Positions 35,640 through 48,058 are shown, counted from the stretch's first letter. The stretch: 64,000 nt of DNA from Medicago truncatula (GCF_003473485.1 NC_053048.1:30314755-30378754), one strand, 5' to 3'. Notes: generated by a model not told the origin, from the sequence alone. Translations and numbers: made by a program.

Positions 35640-35889
35640 GAGGGTGAAGCTGAACCGAACCAAACTGAATTGTTTGCTAAATTTAAAATAATTGAACTGA
35701 ACTGTTTACATTTCGAATTGAACTGAACTGTTTCAAACCGAACTGAATTGTTCCGAACTGAATCGAACTGTTTATAATCGAACTGAATTGTTTTGAACCG
35801 AACTGAATTATTTCAGAACTGTCAGTAATAGTTCAGTTTTTGTTTAGTTTAGTTCAGTTCGGTTTTTTTATTTTTTTTGCCTACCCCTA
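35640..35889. repeat. second GAACTGAACTG-rich element
   Basis: The same architecture as 9616-10012: GAACCGAACC start, TTTGCTAAATTTAAAATAAT block, GAACTGAACTGTTTC runs, complementary CAGTTCGGTTTTT end and GCCTACCCCTAA border. It lies just upstream of the GST copy 3 promoter, between the TATA region and the as-1-like box. Confidence 0.7.
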
Positions 35890-36187
35890 ATTGTGTATCG
35901 ACCCTTTATGTCAAATTTTTTTTACATAAAAATGCTAATAAGTGTTCTTGATGCATTGTTTAAGCAACAAAAAATAATATTTTTTGTATAAAAATTTATA
36001 TAATTATTACTTTTAAATGTGTTTGACTTATAATTTTAAGATAAAATTTCTTATAATAGATTCCTTGAACAATACTCTTAAAACACTTGTTAACATAATC
36101 TTTTTTATAAACAAATATTAGTTTTGTGGAAATCAAATACTTGAAAAAAGGATTAAAAAAATTATATCTACGTAAATGTCCAAAAAG

Positions 36188-36207
36188 TGATGTAAGGGAT
36201 TACATTC
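36188..36207. promoter_or_regulatory. ocs/as-1-like element upstream of GST copy 3
   Basis: TGATGTAAGGGATTACATTC, 779 bp before the ATG. The flanking sequence CTATAAGCAATGAGTTTCGAG is shared with the other copies. The second half site is partly decayed. Confidence 0.6.
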
Positions 36208-37147
36208 CTATAAGCAATGAGTTTCGAGAAACTTTAGGCAAACACAAGCTAAAGAGTTTTTCAAATCTGCTTACACAGAACTAATTTTGATGAAAGCACT
36301 AATCCTTTTACATACAAAAATTAAATAATCTCAATGAATAAAAGACTTATATTAGTAAAACCAAACAAATAAATAAATGTTTATCATATAACCCTAATAA
36401 ATAGGTGTTTAGTTACTCATGATAACAAAAGACATGATACAAAAGAAATAAAACATACTTTAAATACATAGGTTGAGGAGAGAGACTACTCTTGATGTTC
36501 TTAATGGTTGCCTTTCTCTTGAATAACCAAGTTTTGATTGAGAATTCGTGAATAAGAGCTCTTGTTTTTATATGCATATATTATGAATTGGGTTAAAAAA
36601 CTGGTTTTTTTTCTTTCTTCCCAAACACGCAGAGAAAAAATAGCATATAACTATTTTGTCAGGGACCAAGGTGTGCGCCGCGCGTTGGGGCACATGTCTA
36701 GCATGTGGTAGCTGATAACGAGCTTTTTTCTCTTAGTTCCATGCGCCTGGGGTGTGTGGCCTCGATGGCCACTATTCCGTTTTTGTGTTTTTCTTCGTCT
36801 TTTCGAGTGTTTTTCTTTCTCCGATTTGGTTTTAAGGTTTGAGACATAATTTCTCCAACTTGTAATGTATTCATAGTTTCTAGAATTTCATTCCATGTCT
36901 TCCAAAACCTTCACGAGGTATCTTGTTTGCCGAATTACATGATTTTTCACTAAAAGACTCAAAACACTTATGAAATTGTTTGATTTATGGAGGAAACAAA
37001 ATTACATGACTTGATTTGATAACATTTCAAAATGTCCCTTAAACCATGAGCAACTTCTCTAAAAATCCTCTTTTTTGACTCAAGTAACTATTAAAATAAC
37101 TAAAAAACATGCTGAAAATAACGTAAGATAACATGTCATCATCTCTC
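36208..37147. other. intergenic, no gene seen
   Basis: AT-rich spacer between GST copies 3 and 4. It has a GC-richer patch at 36660-36760 without a domain. Confidence 0.4.
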
Positions 37148-37830
37148 ATGCAAATGGATATCAATAATGCATTTCTCAATGACATTCTCAATTGAGAAGT
37201 CTATATGTATCAACCAGTCGGTGTAATATATCAACAAGTCATTGAACCACACATCGTTGATCTTGTTGGTAACCATTCTTTCTCACAAACTTATAAGATT
37301 ATTTTACTAGCTTATTGACAGAGCTTGACAACGGGGGGACTTCTAACTTTTGTTGATAATTTTATGAATTATTTATTTTTTAAATTTATAGTAGAATATA
37401 AAATATAAAAAATAAAATAAAACAATGATAAGTTTTAGTGATAGCCGCAGCCGTAGGTAGATATCCTTAATGTTTTAAAATGGTAACCTTAGAATTATAC
37501 TCTACGGTTTTGTCCGTAGGTAAAGGTGGAAAACATGCGGTGACAGCCATTTGACAATGACAAACAGGCACATTTTCGTTGTTAGTTGTTGAGAATAATG
37601 CACAGACAATATCCTCGAGACATTTGGCTAAGGAAATTAACACTATAATGATGAATTTCAAATCTCATTATACAGGTCAACTTTTTTTTATAGTGATACA
37701 AAGAAAGTATGGTTGAACCCGGATATGTGCCCGACTTGCTTGGGGGTAAAACCGCCCCTAACCAATAATATGCAAGCATTGAAGCGTGTTATGTGCTATT
37801 TGAAACATATTATCTCACATGGATCACATA
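37148..37830 (+). mobile_element. Ty1/copia reverse transcriptase fragments
   Basis: At 37148-37245 one frame reads MQMDINNAFLNDILN, a stop, then EVYMYQPVGV, matching the copia polymerase motif QMDV.NAFL.G.L.EEVYM.QP.G. At about 37765-37830 NNMQALKRVMCYLKHIISHGS matches the later copia motif HW.ALKR.LRYLKGT. The intervening ~500 bp is unrelated, so the element is heavily deleted. Confidence 0.7.
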
Positions 37831-38187
37831 GTATCTTTCATTTTTAGTCTCTCAATACAATATCATTTTTAGTCTCTCAATACATATCATATTTGGAAGA
37901 CCATTGCTTGAAAAGCAAAAGATAACATATATTTTCCTTCCCCGTTAAAAAATTATTTTTACAGACAAAAAAATAGTAGTCTATCACTCGTGGATTTCAT
38001 GGAATAAGAATTTGTAACTAAAATAGTAAACCTGAACAACAAAACCCTAGAATTTTTTAACCATGGAGATATCTAGGTTGCATTATATCTAGTATGACAT
38101 CAAAATTCAAACAGAAACTAAAATGACAAACAAGTAGTTTTGACATTTTTCCTTAAATATCACAAGTACATATCACCTTAAATTGAT

Positions 38188-40877
38188 CTATTTTGAACCA
38201 AAATGTTCTTCATAACGACCTTTGTAGAATGTCAAAAGGATCTCTCTAGGAGGCAATTTTTCATTAACAATTGGATGGTTGTTGAATTCTTGGCTCCAAT
38301 TATAAAGCTTGGGAAATTCCTCACTAGTGAACAATTTCAGTCCAAATGCTTCTTCTATAGGAGAGATCCAAAAAGATATGATCACAGCAGCAATGTCAAC
38401 AAAACCAATATCCTCTCCACCAAAGAATTTGTCTTTGAGCTCATTCTCAAGAAATCGAAGAGCCTCTTTTGTTTCCTCAATACTCTTCTCACGTTCTTTC
38501 TCATCAAAAGTGAAACAAGCTTTCCGTACATCATTCATACACTGGTCCCACAAATTAAGGCAATTATTAAATTATCCATGTTAACAGTGGAAGAAAAAAA
38601 TGCTAACTTCTGCTTTGTGATATAAGTTTAGAAGTTAAATGTAAAAGTTTTTTTTATTAGAAATTGTGCGTTCAATATTTTAAAAGTTTTAAAATTATAT
38701 TTTTCATATAAAATTTAATTTTAAATTCTATTTTAAGTTTATTAACTTGTGCCCCAAAAACACAAGTTAGCATGACCAAAAAATTTATACGCACATAGTA
38801 GTATAAGTTAATTAATTTATTTTGGGTTAATAGGCTTTTACCCCCTGCAATATAGGTCACTTTTGATTTTTCCCCTGTAAAATTTTTTTGTCAGATTTCG
38901 TCCTTGTAAAAATTTTTTGTTTTGAAAAACCCCCATAGGCCAGCTGACTGTGCATTTTCGCTGATGTGGCACGCTGACTGTATAATTTTTATTATTTTAT
39001 TGTGTACAGGTGGCATTTGTGATTTTTTTTTAAAAAAATAATTAAAAATAACACTTTTTATAAATATTTCTTATAAAAAATAATAAGATTTTTAGAATTT
39101 CTAAATAATTTTTCTTATTATAAAAATAACACTTTTTATAAAAATTTCGAAATTTTTACAAAAAAAATTCAAATTTTTCATTTTATGAGATTTTTTTTAT
39201 TTTTCTAGTATTTTATCAGATTTTTTTTCATTATTTTTATAAATTTTTCTAGATTTTTTTTTCGTTTTTTTTATTTTAAATTTTTTTTCCTGAATTTTTG
39301 TATTTTTTTTAAAAAAAAAATCACACATGCCACGTGTATACAATAAAAAATATACAGTCAGCGCGCCACATCATCAGAAAATGGTGACTCAGCGTGCCAC
39401 ATCAGCGAAAATGCACAGTTAGCTAACCTAGGGGGGGTTTTCCAAAACAAAAAAAATTTACAAGGACGGAATTTGACAAAAAAATTTCACAGGGGAAAAC
39501 CAAAAGTGACCTATATTATCGGGGGTAAAGGTCTATTAACCCATTTGTTTTTGTATAGGAAGTCTTCTATGGTAACTATCAATCTTGTTCATTTGCTCAA
39601 AAATAAAAATAAAAACTATCTTTGTTCATAAATAGAAAAGAAGTTTAGTAGAAGGATAATTATTAAATTTTCAAGTATATAAGTCACAGTGTATTCAAAG
39701 TTAACTTTCACTACTTAAATCATGTTTTCTTTTGGCGTAAACTCTCGCTAAGATTTTTAATGATGCTACATGTCTAAAATTGAATTTGAACCCAAGACCT
39801 TAATTATAATAGGAGAGACCTGAATTATCCCATCTTGGGGTGTACATGTGTTGGATCAACCAAAAATATCTGGTCAAACACACACAAAAACTCAAAAAAG
39901 TGGGTTGAGTTGGATAATTGGGTGAATATGATTTCCAAAATTGACACAAGACATTCTTTATATCGAAAATCAAAACATGCTAAAGTTAAAAATTAGGATA
40001 TTGTACTTTTTGGTTATTTTGATGTTAATACAATTTTATCTCATGTAATTTTAGTTTGTTCTAAGTATTTTATCATCAAATCTTATTTGATTTGTGATTT
40101 ATTATTTTATGATGTTAAAATATAGCGAAAATAAGCTACACAATCTTTTTCAGAAAATAAAAAAGTTGAGTAATTTTTATGAAAAAATATGAGCTCATCA
40201 TTTAGTTAGTTAAAATTAACAATAATTTTTTTGGGTAACCCGCTACCCAACGCAACTCAAACTGAAAATTAGTGGGTTTAGTAAACCGGTCCAATAATGT
40301 AACAGCTGATTATTTTACCACACCTAAACCGGAGTACCATATACGATTTTGATCTTTGATTTGATCAAACTCAACCTAAACCGACCCAACCCCTATCTAA
40401 GCGCTCTTAAATACTAATTAAATTATGTTATTTGTTACTCCTAACAAACATAATTAATGCTCCCCTAAAAAAAAACATATTTAATGCTAACTAAAGTTGG
40501 ATATATGAACTTGAACCAGAGGTACACAAAGAAAAATAGAAGAGGGGAGTAATTACCTTGTCATCAATGAAATTGGACCAGAAACGAGCCATGGCTCTTT
40601 GATAAGGATCAGAAGGCAAGATAGGGTTTTGTTTCCAAGTCTCATCAATATACTCAAGAATCACAAGTGATTCAGAGATGGGCTTGTCATTATAAACTAA
40701 AACAGGAACTTTCTTATAAACAGGGTTGTAATTTTTGAGTGTATCACTCAAGTTCCCAAACTTTTCGTTCTCACATTTGTATTCAACTCCCTTCAACTTT
40801 AGAGCTATTTCCACCCTGGTTGAAAATGGACTTCCCACCATTCCAAAAACCTTCACCTCTTCCTTATTTGATGCCAT
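38188..40877 (-). CDS. tau-class glutathione S-transferase, copy 4
   Basis: Exon 1 is 40877-40557 ([20 protein letters not shown]...FIDDK). Exon 2 is 38541-38188 (acceptor CCAG|TGT), beginning CMNDVRKACFTFDEKE. The protein has 224 residues with Ser16 (VGSPFSTRV) and Glu69-Ser70. Tyr62 in VLVYNDKP replaces the His62 of most copies, and Cys35 (YKCE) replaces Tyr. Exon 2 is closest to copies 3 and 5 (HFGSK end), whereas residues 14-22 of exon 1 match copy 6, so the gene looks mosaic. The TATA box (TGTATAAAAG) is at about 40945-40956. An as-1-like box lies at 42966, more than 2 kb upstream because of later insertions. The 2015-bp intron contains a 718-bp MITE. Confidence 0.92.
38824..39541. mobile_element. 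MULE-type MITE in intron of GST copy 4
   Basis: The 718-bp element starts GGGTTAATAGGCTTTTACCC and ends with the near-inverse. The flanks ATTTATTTT (38815-38823) and ATTTGTTTT (39542-39550) match at 8 of 9 positions. The long inverted arms include GCCACATCAGCGAAAATGCA and its partner TGCATTTTCGCTGATGTGGC. The centre is an AT-rich palindromic stretch. Confidence 0.85.
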
Positions 40878-41276
40878 CGTAGAGCTTGATCAATTATGTA
40901 CTCAAACAACTGTTTTTGGATTGTTGATCGACTCCTAGGATTTACTTTTATACATAGAGCAAGGATTATTCTGTTTGACTATTAGGAGCAAGGATCATTT
41001 TTCAACAAAAAACGGTATTCAACTAGCTAGGAAAACTAGTAAAAAAATACTAGAAAACTATAATCAAATTAAGTCATCGAATTTGTAGTTTTATAATCCA
41101 ACGCCACGTAAACGGTTTATGAAGTGAAAAATGTCTTACTAATAAACACTTAATATCACTTTTAAAGCTCATTTGTTATAGTTTTTTTAAAAAAAAATAT
41201 ATTTTATTTTATAAAAATAATCACTTTTAAGAGTGTTGCATCGTAGACGTAAGTACTTTGTCATTTTATTCTATTA

Positions 41277-41402
41277 ACATGGATGCTGAGTTTGTTCACA
41301 GATTCAACCTTTTTGATTTTAGCGAATTTAGATTTGTATTGTATCGATATACTCTCTCAATTTGAATGAATGAATATCGTTTATTTTTGTCAAAAAAAGA
41401 GT
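41277..41402 (+). repeat. retroposon-like 3' tail, second copy
   Basis: Matches 19360-19490: GAGTTTGTTCACAGATTCA ... AATTTGAATGAATGAATAT ... TTTTTGTCAAAAAAA. A truncated insertion in the spacer upstream of GST copy 4. Confidence 0.5.
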
Positions 41403-41994
41403 GTTGCATCATTTGTTACAGTTTTAAAAAAAAAAATCAGAATATAAAAAAATAATCTAAAAACAGCTTCAAATGAGAAGTTGTTAAGATCAACTTCTCA
41501 AAAAAAAAAAAAAAAAGATTTTTTTAGAGGAAAGAGAAAATATGGTTTAAAAAATCTAATTAATTTTGTAACGAAAAATCCCTTTTATATAGTTGTATCC
41601 AACTAAACTAAATTATTTGTTTAAAAAAGGTGATTTTTATTGCGGTAAACAAACACTGAATAGATTATAATTATTCATAAAATCTCTAAAATATAATCTA
41701 TAAATTATTTTATGTCAAAATAACTTTTATTTTAATCTGTAAGAAACGAACCCTTAATTTGTGGCTCTTAACACATACTTTCACATCCAGGCGTGGCGAA
41801 CCATAAAAAGATGTTCGGGTGGGCTGCCACAATAAACTATAATACTTACTGGTGGGATGGGTCATGGCCCACCCATGCAAAGGGGCTCCACCATTGCATT
41901 TAGGATTGAACATCTGGATCACGATTTGAGTGATACGACATTGGAAACATGATAGCAGATGATCCGACGAATCTTGAAATAAACTTTGATATCA

Positions 41995-42655
41995 TTTTGA
42001 ATGGATATTCATGGATAAAATAAACAGGTTTTTTAACTACCCGCTAATTAATGGATACGGATGCGGATTTAATGGTATCCACACCCGCGGATATCCATAC
42101 TTGCTATTAAACCGAGTAAATTACATAAATAACCTCAATATCATTCAACTTCCTAAGAAAACACGATACGTATTGTGAGTGTTATAAGTTATTACGCTCC
42201 TTTAAAAGGAATTGAAAGTGGTTGGGATTGTTGAAGCAAAAGATTTGTTTATGTTGAATATGATGAACTTTACTTATGTTTTTGTTAAATCAAAGAATTT
42301 TATTTTTATTAAATGTAAGGGACTTTTTTTATGTTTTTGTTGAGTCAATGATCTTTGTTGTTATTGTAATGTATGAACATGATGTTTTGCTAAAAAGAAA
42401 AGTAAATGCATGTGAAGAACCTTTGTTTATGAATTTTAGCTAAAAAAAAAATTAAACAATTTTTTATTTTATTTTTATAAATGTTATTTATGGATATCTG
42501 TATAAACTCGCGGATACCTAAAAATCCGTGGATTACTCGCTAAATGGATATCCCCACGGATATGGATAGGGTACGGATTTCATATTTATCTAACGGAGTG
42601 GACACGGATATCGCACTATCCGCATCCATGGATATCCATTTACATCCGTATGCAA
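41995..42655. repeat. GGATATCC-rich dispersed element
   Basis: Both ends are built from GGATATCCAT / ATGGATACGGATGCGG-type words in opposite orientation (left 41999-42100, right 42500-42650). The AT-rich centre has no coding capacity. It separates the copy 4 promoter from its as-1-like box. Confidence 0.6.
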
Positions 42656-42965
42656 TGTTGGTGCATATTCTTAGGGAATAAAACATGTGTGAAAATTTTA
42701 TGGATAAAGAATGATCACATGCAAGATGCTCTGCTCACTAAAACTACCCTCCGTCTGACATGAAATCTCTCATTCTAAGATATAAGCTTGGGACTTAATT
42801 TCGACTTTTTTTTTTTTCTTTTTCTTTTTGCCTCGTTGCATTGAAACACTACTAAAAAAAAGAATTACCACCTTTTATAAACATTTATTGATTTCATATT
42901 AAAAATTGTAACCCAAAAGAAAATTTCCTATTAAAAAATGTATGACAACGTGAATGTCCAACAAG

Positions 42966-42985
42966 TGATGTAAGGGATTACGTAG
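42966..42985. promoter_or_regulatory. ocs/as-1-like element upstream of GST copy 4
   Basis: TGATGTAAGGGATTACGTAG, 2089 bp before the ATG. The conserved flank CTATAAGCAAT follows. Confidence 0.65.
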
Positions 42986-43104
42986 CTATAAGCAATTAAA
43001 TTATCGAGAATTTTTTGACCAAACATTAACGTAAGAGTTTTAATCCTTACACGCAACTAATTTTGGGGAATTAGGAAAAACAATAACTTATATAATGTGA
43101 TTTT

Positions 43105-46100
43105 TTTTAACAAACGAAAATGGATTATATTAACAACAACATAAAGATCTTAGTAGCACAAAGTGTGCTAGGAAAAACCTCAAAAGTTTACGGTCAAAGA
43201 ATAGTAACCTAAGGAAACAAAAATAAGTTAGTCGATGCCCGTACAAACAAAAGGACTTAACCACCACATATGAAAGTTTGAACTAAAATTGACATTATAA
43301 GCTTTCCGCCATAAAAAAATAATGTAACTTGACTGTTTCTAGCAGCTGATGAATTGTATTTTCCTTATTCTTGACAACTTTAATATTTTGATCATTCCAC
43401 AAGACCCAAACACAACATAACCAGATAATCTGCATGAAAGAATGTCGTGTTCTCGAGCCACTAGAGGAGTCAACAAACTGAACAACATGATCCAGAAGAG
43501 AGTTCGAATCGGCCGATGAGATGCCCATCCAAGACCTAACCAAGCTCTAAAGGGGGGTGAAACAAGGACAGGAGAGAAACAAATGGTGAGCCGTCTCTAA
43601 GCCTCCGCACCCAATCACGCATAATTGAGAGTCATGAGAAATAATGTCACGCGTCACCAAATTATCTTTAGTTTGTAGTCTGTTCTGAATAATGTCACGC
43701 GTCACCAAATTATCTTTAGTGAGCGATTTATAAACACCCTTAACCGAACCACCGCAATGATCGTACCTCCAGTATCACGGATATATAAAATTAGACTGTA
43801 AAGAAATATCATGCATGAAGTAAACTCCTACACTCCCCTAGCAATTCCTCCTCCCATACTCGTAACCGACGGCGCCACTGTCAAGACGACCCTCCTTCCT
43901 CCCACCCTAAACCACACATATCCGCTACCGTACTCAACTTATTCTCAGACAAGTCGAATATGCGGCTAAACTTCATAGAAAAGGAACTCCTCCTAACCAC
44001 GGGTCCATCCAGAAAAAAGTATTTACACCATTACCAACCCTTCTCAAAATACTCTCTTCAAACCACCCTCCCCCCTCAACACCTACACCATCACGAATTT
44101 TCGCTACCTCCTGCGAGCACAAAGAACCACTCTGACCGATAACCACCAACTTCCCTGCCTCCTCACCGTAACGAGCTACCAACAACCTATACCACAAACC
44201 TCATATGTCTACTAACAACCTCCAGCACCATTTATCTAACAAAGAAATGTTAAACTCTCTCATCTGCCTAACTCATAACCCGCCAAGCTCTTTTCGTAAA
44301 CAAACATTTTTCCAACCAATCCAATAAATTTTTTAATTATCCTCACTCTCTCCCAAAAAAATAATAATTAAATAAAGATTGATTAGAAGAGATTGTACCT
44401 CACGGATCTTTGAAAAAGGAAAAAGTATAGACAGATTGGAAAGTCATGACATACTTAAAAAATGTCAATCGACCACCAAAAGAAAGAGAGCGACTCTTCC
44501 ACCAAGACAGTCTATTTTTAATGCGCGTTAGAATTGGACCCCAAAACAACAATCGTCGAGGATCACCACCAATATGGAGGACCAAATACAATAAAACCAC
44601 CTATCCCACCTTACAATCCAAAACAGAAGCCGCCTCAGTCAGCCAAGAATCAACAATATTAACCTCAACCAGCATACTCTTATTAAAATTCACCTTCAAC
44701 CCAGAAACTGCTTGGAAGAGAACAAGGATCTCCCGCAAAGCACAAACATTTGCCCAACTTTTAACACCTAAAAGTAACGTATCAACGGCGAACTGAAGAT
44801 GGGAATAATAATCGAGTTAACAAAACCAATGTTGTACCCAGTGAAAATGTTGGACTGAATCATGACTCTCATCATCACATTCAAACCCTCTGCTTCCAAC
44901 AAAAGGAGGAAAGGAGAAAGATGATCACCTTGTCATAGACCCCTCTTCATCGCAAACTCATTTATGGGGATCTCATTGACTAAAACGGATATGGTAGCCA
45001 TGCACACACATTATTTGATCTATTTCTGCCACAAAGTTTGAAAAGACATTTTTCTCATGACTGCATCTAAATACCCCCAATTCACCGAGTCGTAAGCCTT
45101 TTCAAAATCTACTTTATATAAATAATAGCTCCTTCTTAAATTTACAAGTTTCATCCACCACCTCATTCGCAATAAAAATCCCATCAAGAATATTTCTATC
45201 TTTAACAAATGTCGTCTAAGACTCAGAAATAACACTGCCTACAAGCAACCGAAGTATGTTTGCTATAACCTTCCCGAAAATTTTATAGAGACTTCCCTCA
45301 AAAGAGATAGATTGATAATTATTTAAATTTTGTGGACTTTCAACTTTAGGAATAAGAGCTATGAAAGTATTATTTATAACTTTTGTCAATTTACCATTCC
45401 GGTGAAACTCTGAAATAAAACTCATAATGTCATTTTCATATCAATCCAAAATTCGTTTAAAAAATCAAAATTAATTCCATCAGAACCAGTACTCTTATAA
45501 CTGTCACAATCCCACACAACTGCTGTAACTTCTTCAGCAGAAAAAAGGCATATACAAACTACCGCCTTCCGCAAAAGACAAAGTCCGGAACTGAAAAATC
45601 ATCTACCCTCGGCCGATCCCTGTTACATGCGCTAAACTAAGAGGAAAAGTGCGAAAAAAAACTTGGCGAATGGGATGCACACCCTCCACGAGACAAAGAA
45701 TGGATGTATGATGTAATACCATGCAATTCAACAACCTCATCTTATGTCAACACCTTATCTTCCCCTTTACAATCTAAAATAGATAAACTAGCCTTGAGAG
45801 ACTCTATCTTTCCTGGTAAATTCTTGTTATGAGAAACATGTCACTCATTTAGAGCCAGTTTAATCAACTTCTTTCAGAACAAATCCTCCCCACCTATCGA
45901 CTTGCAAGGATTTTCATTTACTAGTCACAAATTGTTGATACCCAGGAATATCTTGCCAACATTTCAACATCATTAGGGGCGCGAGGACCCCAATTTTCCT
46001 TATCCACTGACAACAAAGGACAATGATATGAAAATCCCCTCAATTGAGCCATTTGCAAACAATTAGGCCAAACCAAACACTAATCCTTAAAAAGAAGAAA

Positions 46101-47200
46101 TCTATCAATCCGACTCACTGAGAGACCATCGCCCTTATACCAGGTAAATTTTCAGCCACACAACGGTAAATCGACTCACACCGAACATCAATAAAATCCC
46201 CAAAAACATACACCTTCTTCCCACCAAACAAATGTAACGGACCCGATAACGACTCCCAAATCAACTGCTTTGCATTATTCTCGCATGGAGCATAAATATT
46301 AGACAAGTGGAACTCCTCATTTGTTTTGATAAACCTGTCATGAATCATCAACATATGATTAAAAATGATGGAAGAACATACCTCCAACTCCACAGTATCC
46401 CACAAAACTGACAATCCCGTCGAGCCCCCCAACCGAGGGACGAAAGGAAAAATCATGAGGCGAGTTACCCCACAATGAAACACATAAAAAATCGTCACAC
46501 ACAACAAGCTTAGTTTCTTGGATACACATAATAAAGCGATTCTTGTCCCTGATCAATTTCCTGCCTCTTCTTTAACCCACCCAACCCCCGTACATTCCAT
46601 GAAAAAAAATTATTCTTCCCCATTACCCCCTTCACGCCCCCACCAACCACACTAACAACTACCTCCCAGCGTCCCACTTCCTCTCCTATATTTTTCTACT
46701 TCCTCATTCCTATTTCCGCTCTAGACAACACACTAAACATATTTGCATTATCACCATTAAACTTGACACATCTTGCTTTCCTAATACCCTAAACATCCTC
46801 TGCAACCACTTTCTCATTCTTATGCATAACCACCCAATGTTCCCAATACTTATTAACAAATGCTAAAGAAGTACATGTATTTGAAGAAACTTGATTGACC
46901 ATTTCAATTGACTTGCTGACTCTACTTCTACCACTACGTCTTCTAACATCACTCGAACCATACAACAACTCAGTAACATCCCTAACCTTAGAAAATCTCA
47001 CAAACCAGTACACTTCACCATAAAACATTATGCTTCCTAGCAAGAAACACATACTCTAGAATCCGACATACTTCAAATTCCTTGCTTAAATGAATATGGA
47101 GAATTTGTTCCGGAAAGTTCATAAAATAGAAAATAACAAACCTTTTAAAACCACATTTGATATGCACTAATGTGGGTTTTACCTGCAATTTTTGCATTTA
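43105..47200 (-). mobile_element. degraded non-LTR retrotransposon (LINE) with RRM, endonuclease and RT
   Basis: Read on the minus strand from right to left. An RNA-recognition-like domain spans 47197 to about 46950 (FYFMNFPEQILHIHLSKEFE, then GEVYWFVRFSKVRDV in another frame). The AP-type endonuclease lies at about 46560-46115 (FIMCIQETK, FHLSNIYAPCE, VFGDFIDVR). Reverse transcriptase lies at about 45425-44400 (INNTFIALIPKVESPQNLNN, YKVDFEKAYDSVNWGYLDAV, LSWWKSRSLSFGGRLTFFK). The zinc-binding RT-associated region lies at 44197-43295 (WFEESILRRVGNGVNTFFWM, RSWMGISSAD). Many frameshifts and stops show it is dead. This domain order is that of plant LINEs with an N-terminal RRM. It occupies the spacer between GST copies 4 and 5. 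Confidence 0.85.
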
Positions 47201-47885
47201 TAGTGTGAATTTCACTAATATAGACTTTCTAAAACCTAAATTTCTCATAAAGATAAGTGGACACACAATTTCATACACAAATACAACACCATGGATAAAA
47301 TAGTAATTTTGGTGTAAATTAGACTGGTAAGTTGATTATTCGACCTTGTTCTTTCCTTTTCTATACCTTTCTCCTTCTTTTCTCCCTGCAACTACAAGGT
47401 CCTGCATTTACAACACCACACTATTCCAACCATCACCACCACCGTTCTCATTAGTCACAACCACCAACGTCCTCACCGCACCCTCCATCCTAACCACCAC
47501 CATTGTACTCGTCAATCTCCACCACAGTCAGTAAAAAAAAAAAACAAAAGCATGATGTGTATTTAATATTTCTCTTTTGAAAATGAACTAGTATATAGAA
47601 CACATGTGTCCGCACATGTAACTTTATCTGTAATAATTGTTACAAAATATATTTATTAAAAATACATTTGGGAGAGTCCTCACTTATCCAATATGTGACT
47701 ATTTAACTTAACAACAACAGAGGTGTGGGTTGACTGGGGTGAAGACTTAGAAAGGAACCAAATTATTGGTAAGGAGTTGAAATGCTAGAGTATTAACAAG
47801 AACAACAAAATGCTAGAATTTCTTAACCAAGGAGAAATCTTAGGTTGCATATATCTAGCATGACATCAAAATTCAAACATAAACT
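47201..47885. other. spacer downstream of GST copy 5, no gene seen
   Basis: Pyrimidine- and CCA-rich part at 47340-47530 without a domain. From about 47790 the sequence matches the 3' flanks of GST copies 3 and 4 (AACAACAAAATGCTAGAATT). Confidence 0.4.
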
Positions 47886-47976
47886 TTAATTTTTTTTGTG
47901 GTGTTCGGGATTCGAACCCAGAATCTTGCATATATTATTGCATTGTCCTTACCAACTGAGTTAAGCTTACGACGAC
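47886..47976 (-). mobile_element. tRNA-derived SINE in the 3' flank of GST copy 5
   Basis: On the minus strand, AGCTTAACTCAGTTGGTAAGG (A box) and TGGGTTCGAATCCCGA (B box) are followed by an A run. The flanks 47871-47885 (ATTCAAACATAAACT) and 47977-47991 (ATTCAAACAGAAACT) are a 15-bp duplication with one mismatch. The uninterrupted site is present in the paralogous flank of copy 4 at about 38104-38118. Confidence 0.88.
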
Positions 47977-48058
47977 ATTCAAACAGAAACTAAAATGACA
48001 AACAAGTTATTTAGACATTTTCCTTAAATTTGACAAGTACATGTCACCTTAAATTGAT

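Noticed and set aside
38203-38625. Long frames on the plus strand opposite GST exon 2 (also at 33441, 48074, 53596 and 59821)
   Set aside because: They are antisense shadows of the GST exons, repeated in every copy because the sense codons are conserved.
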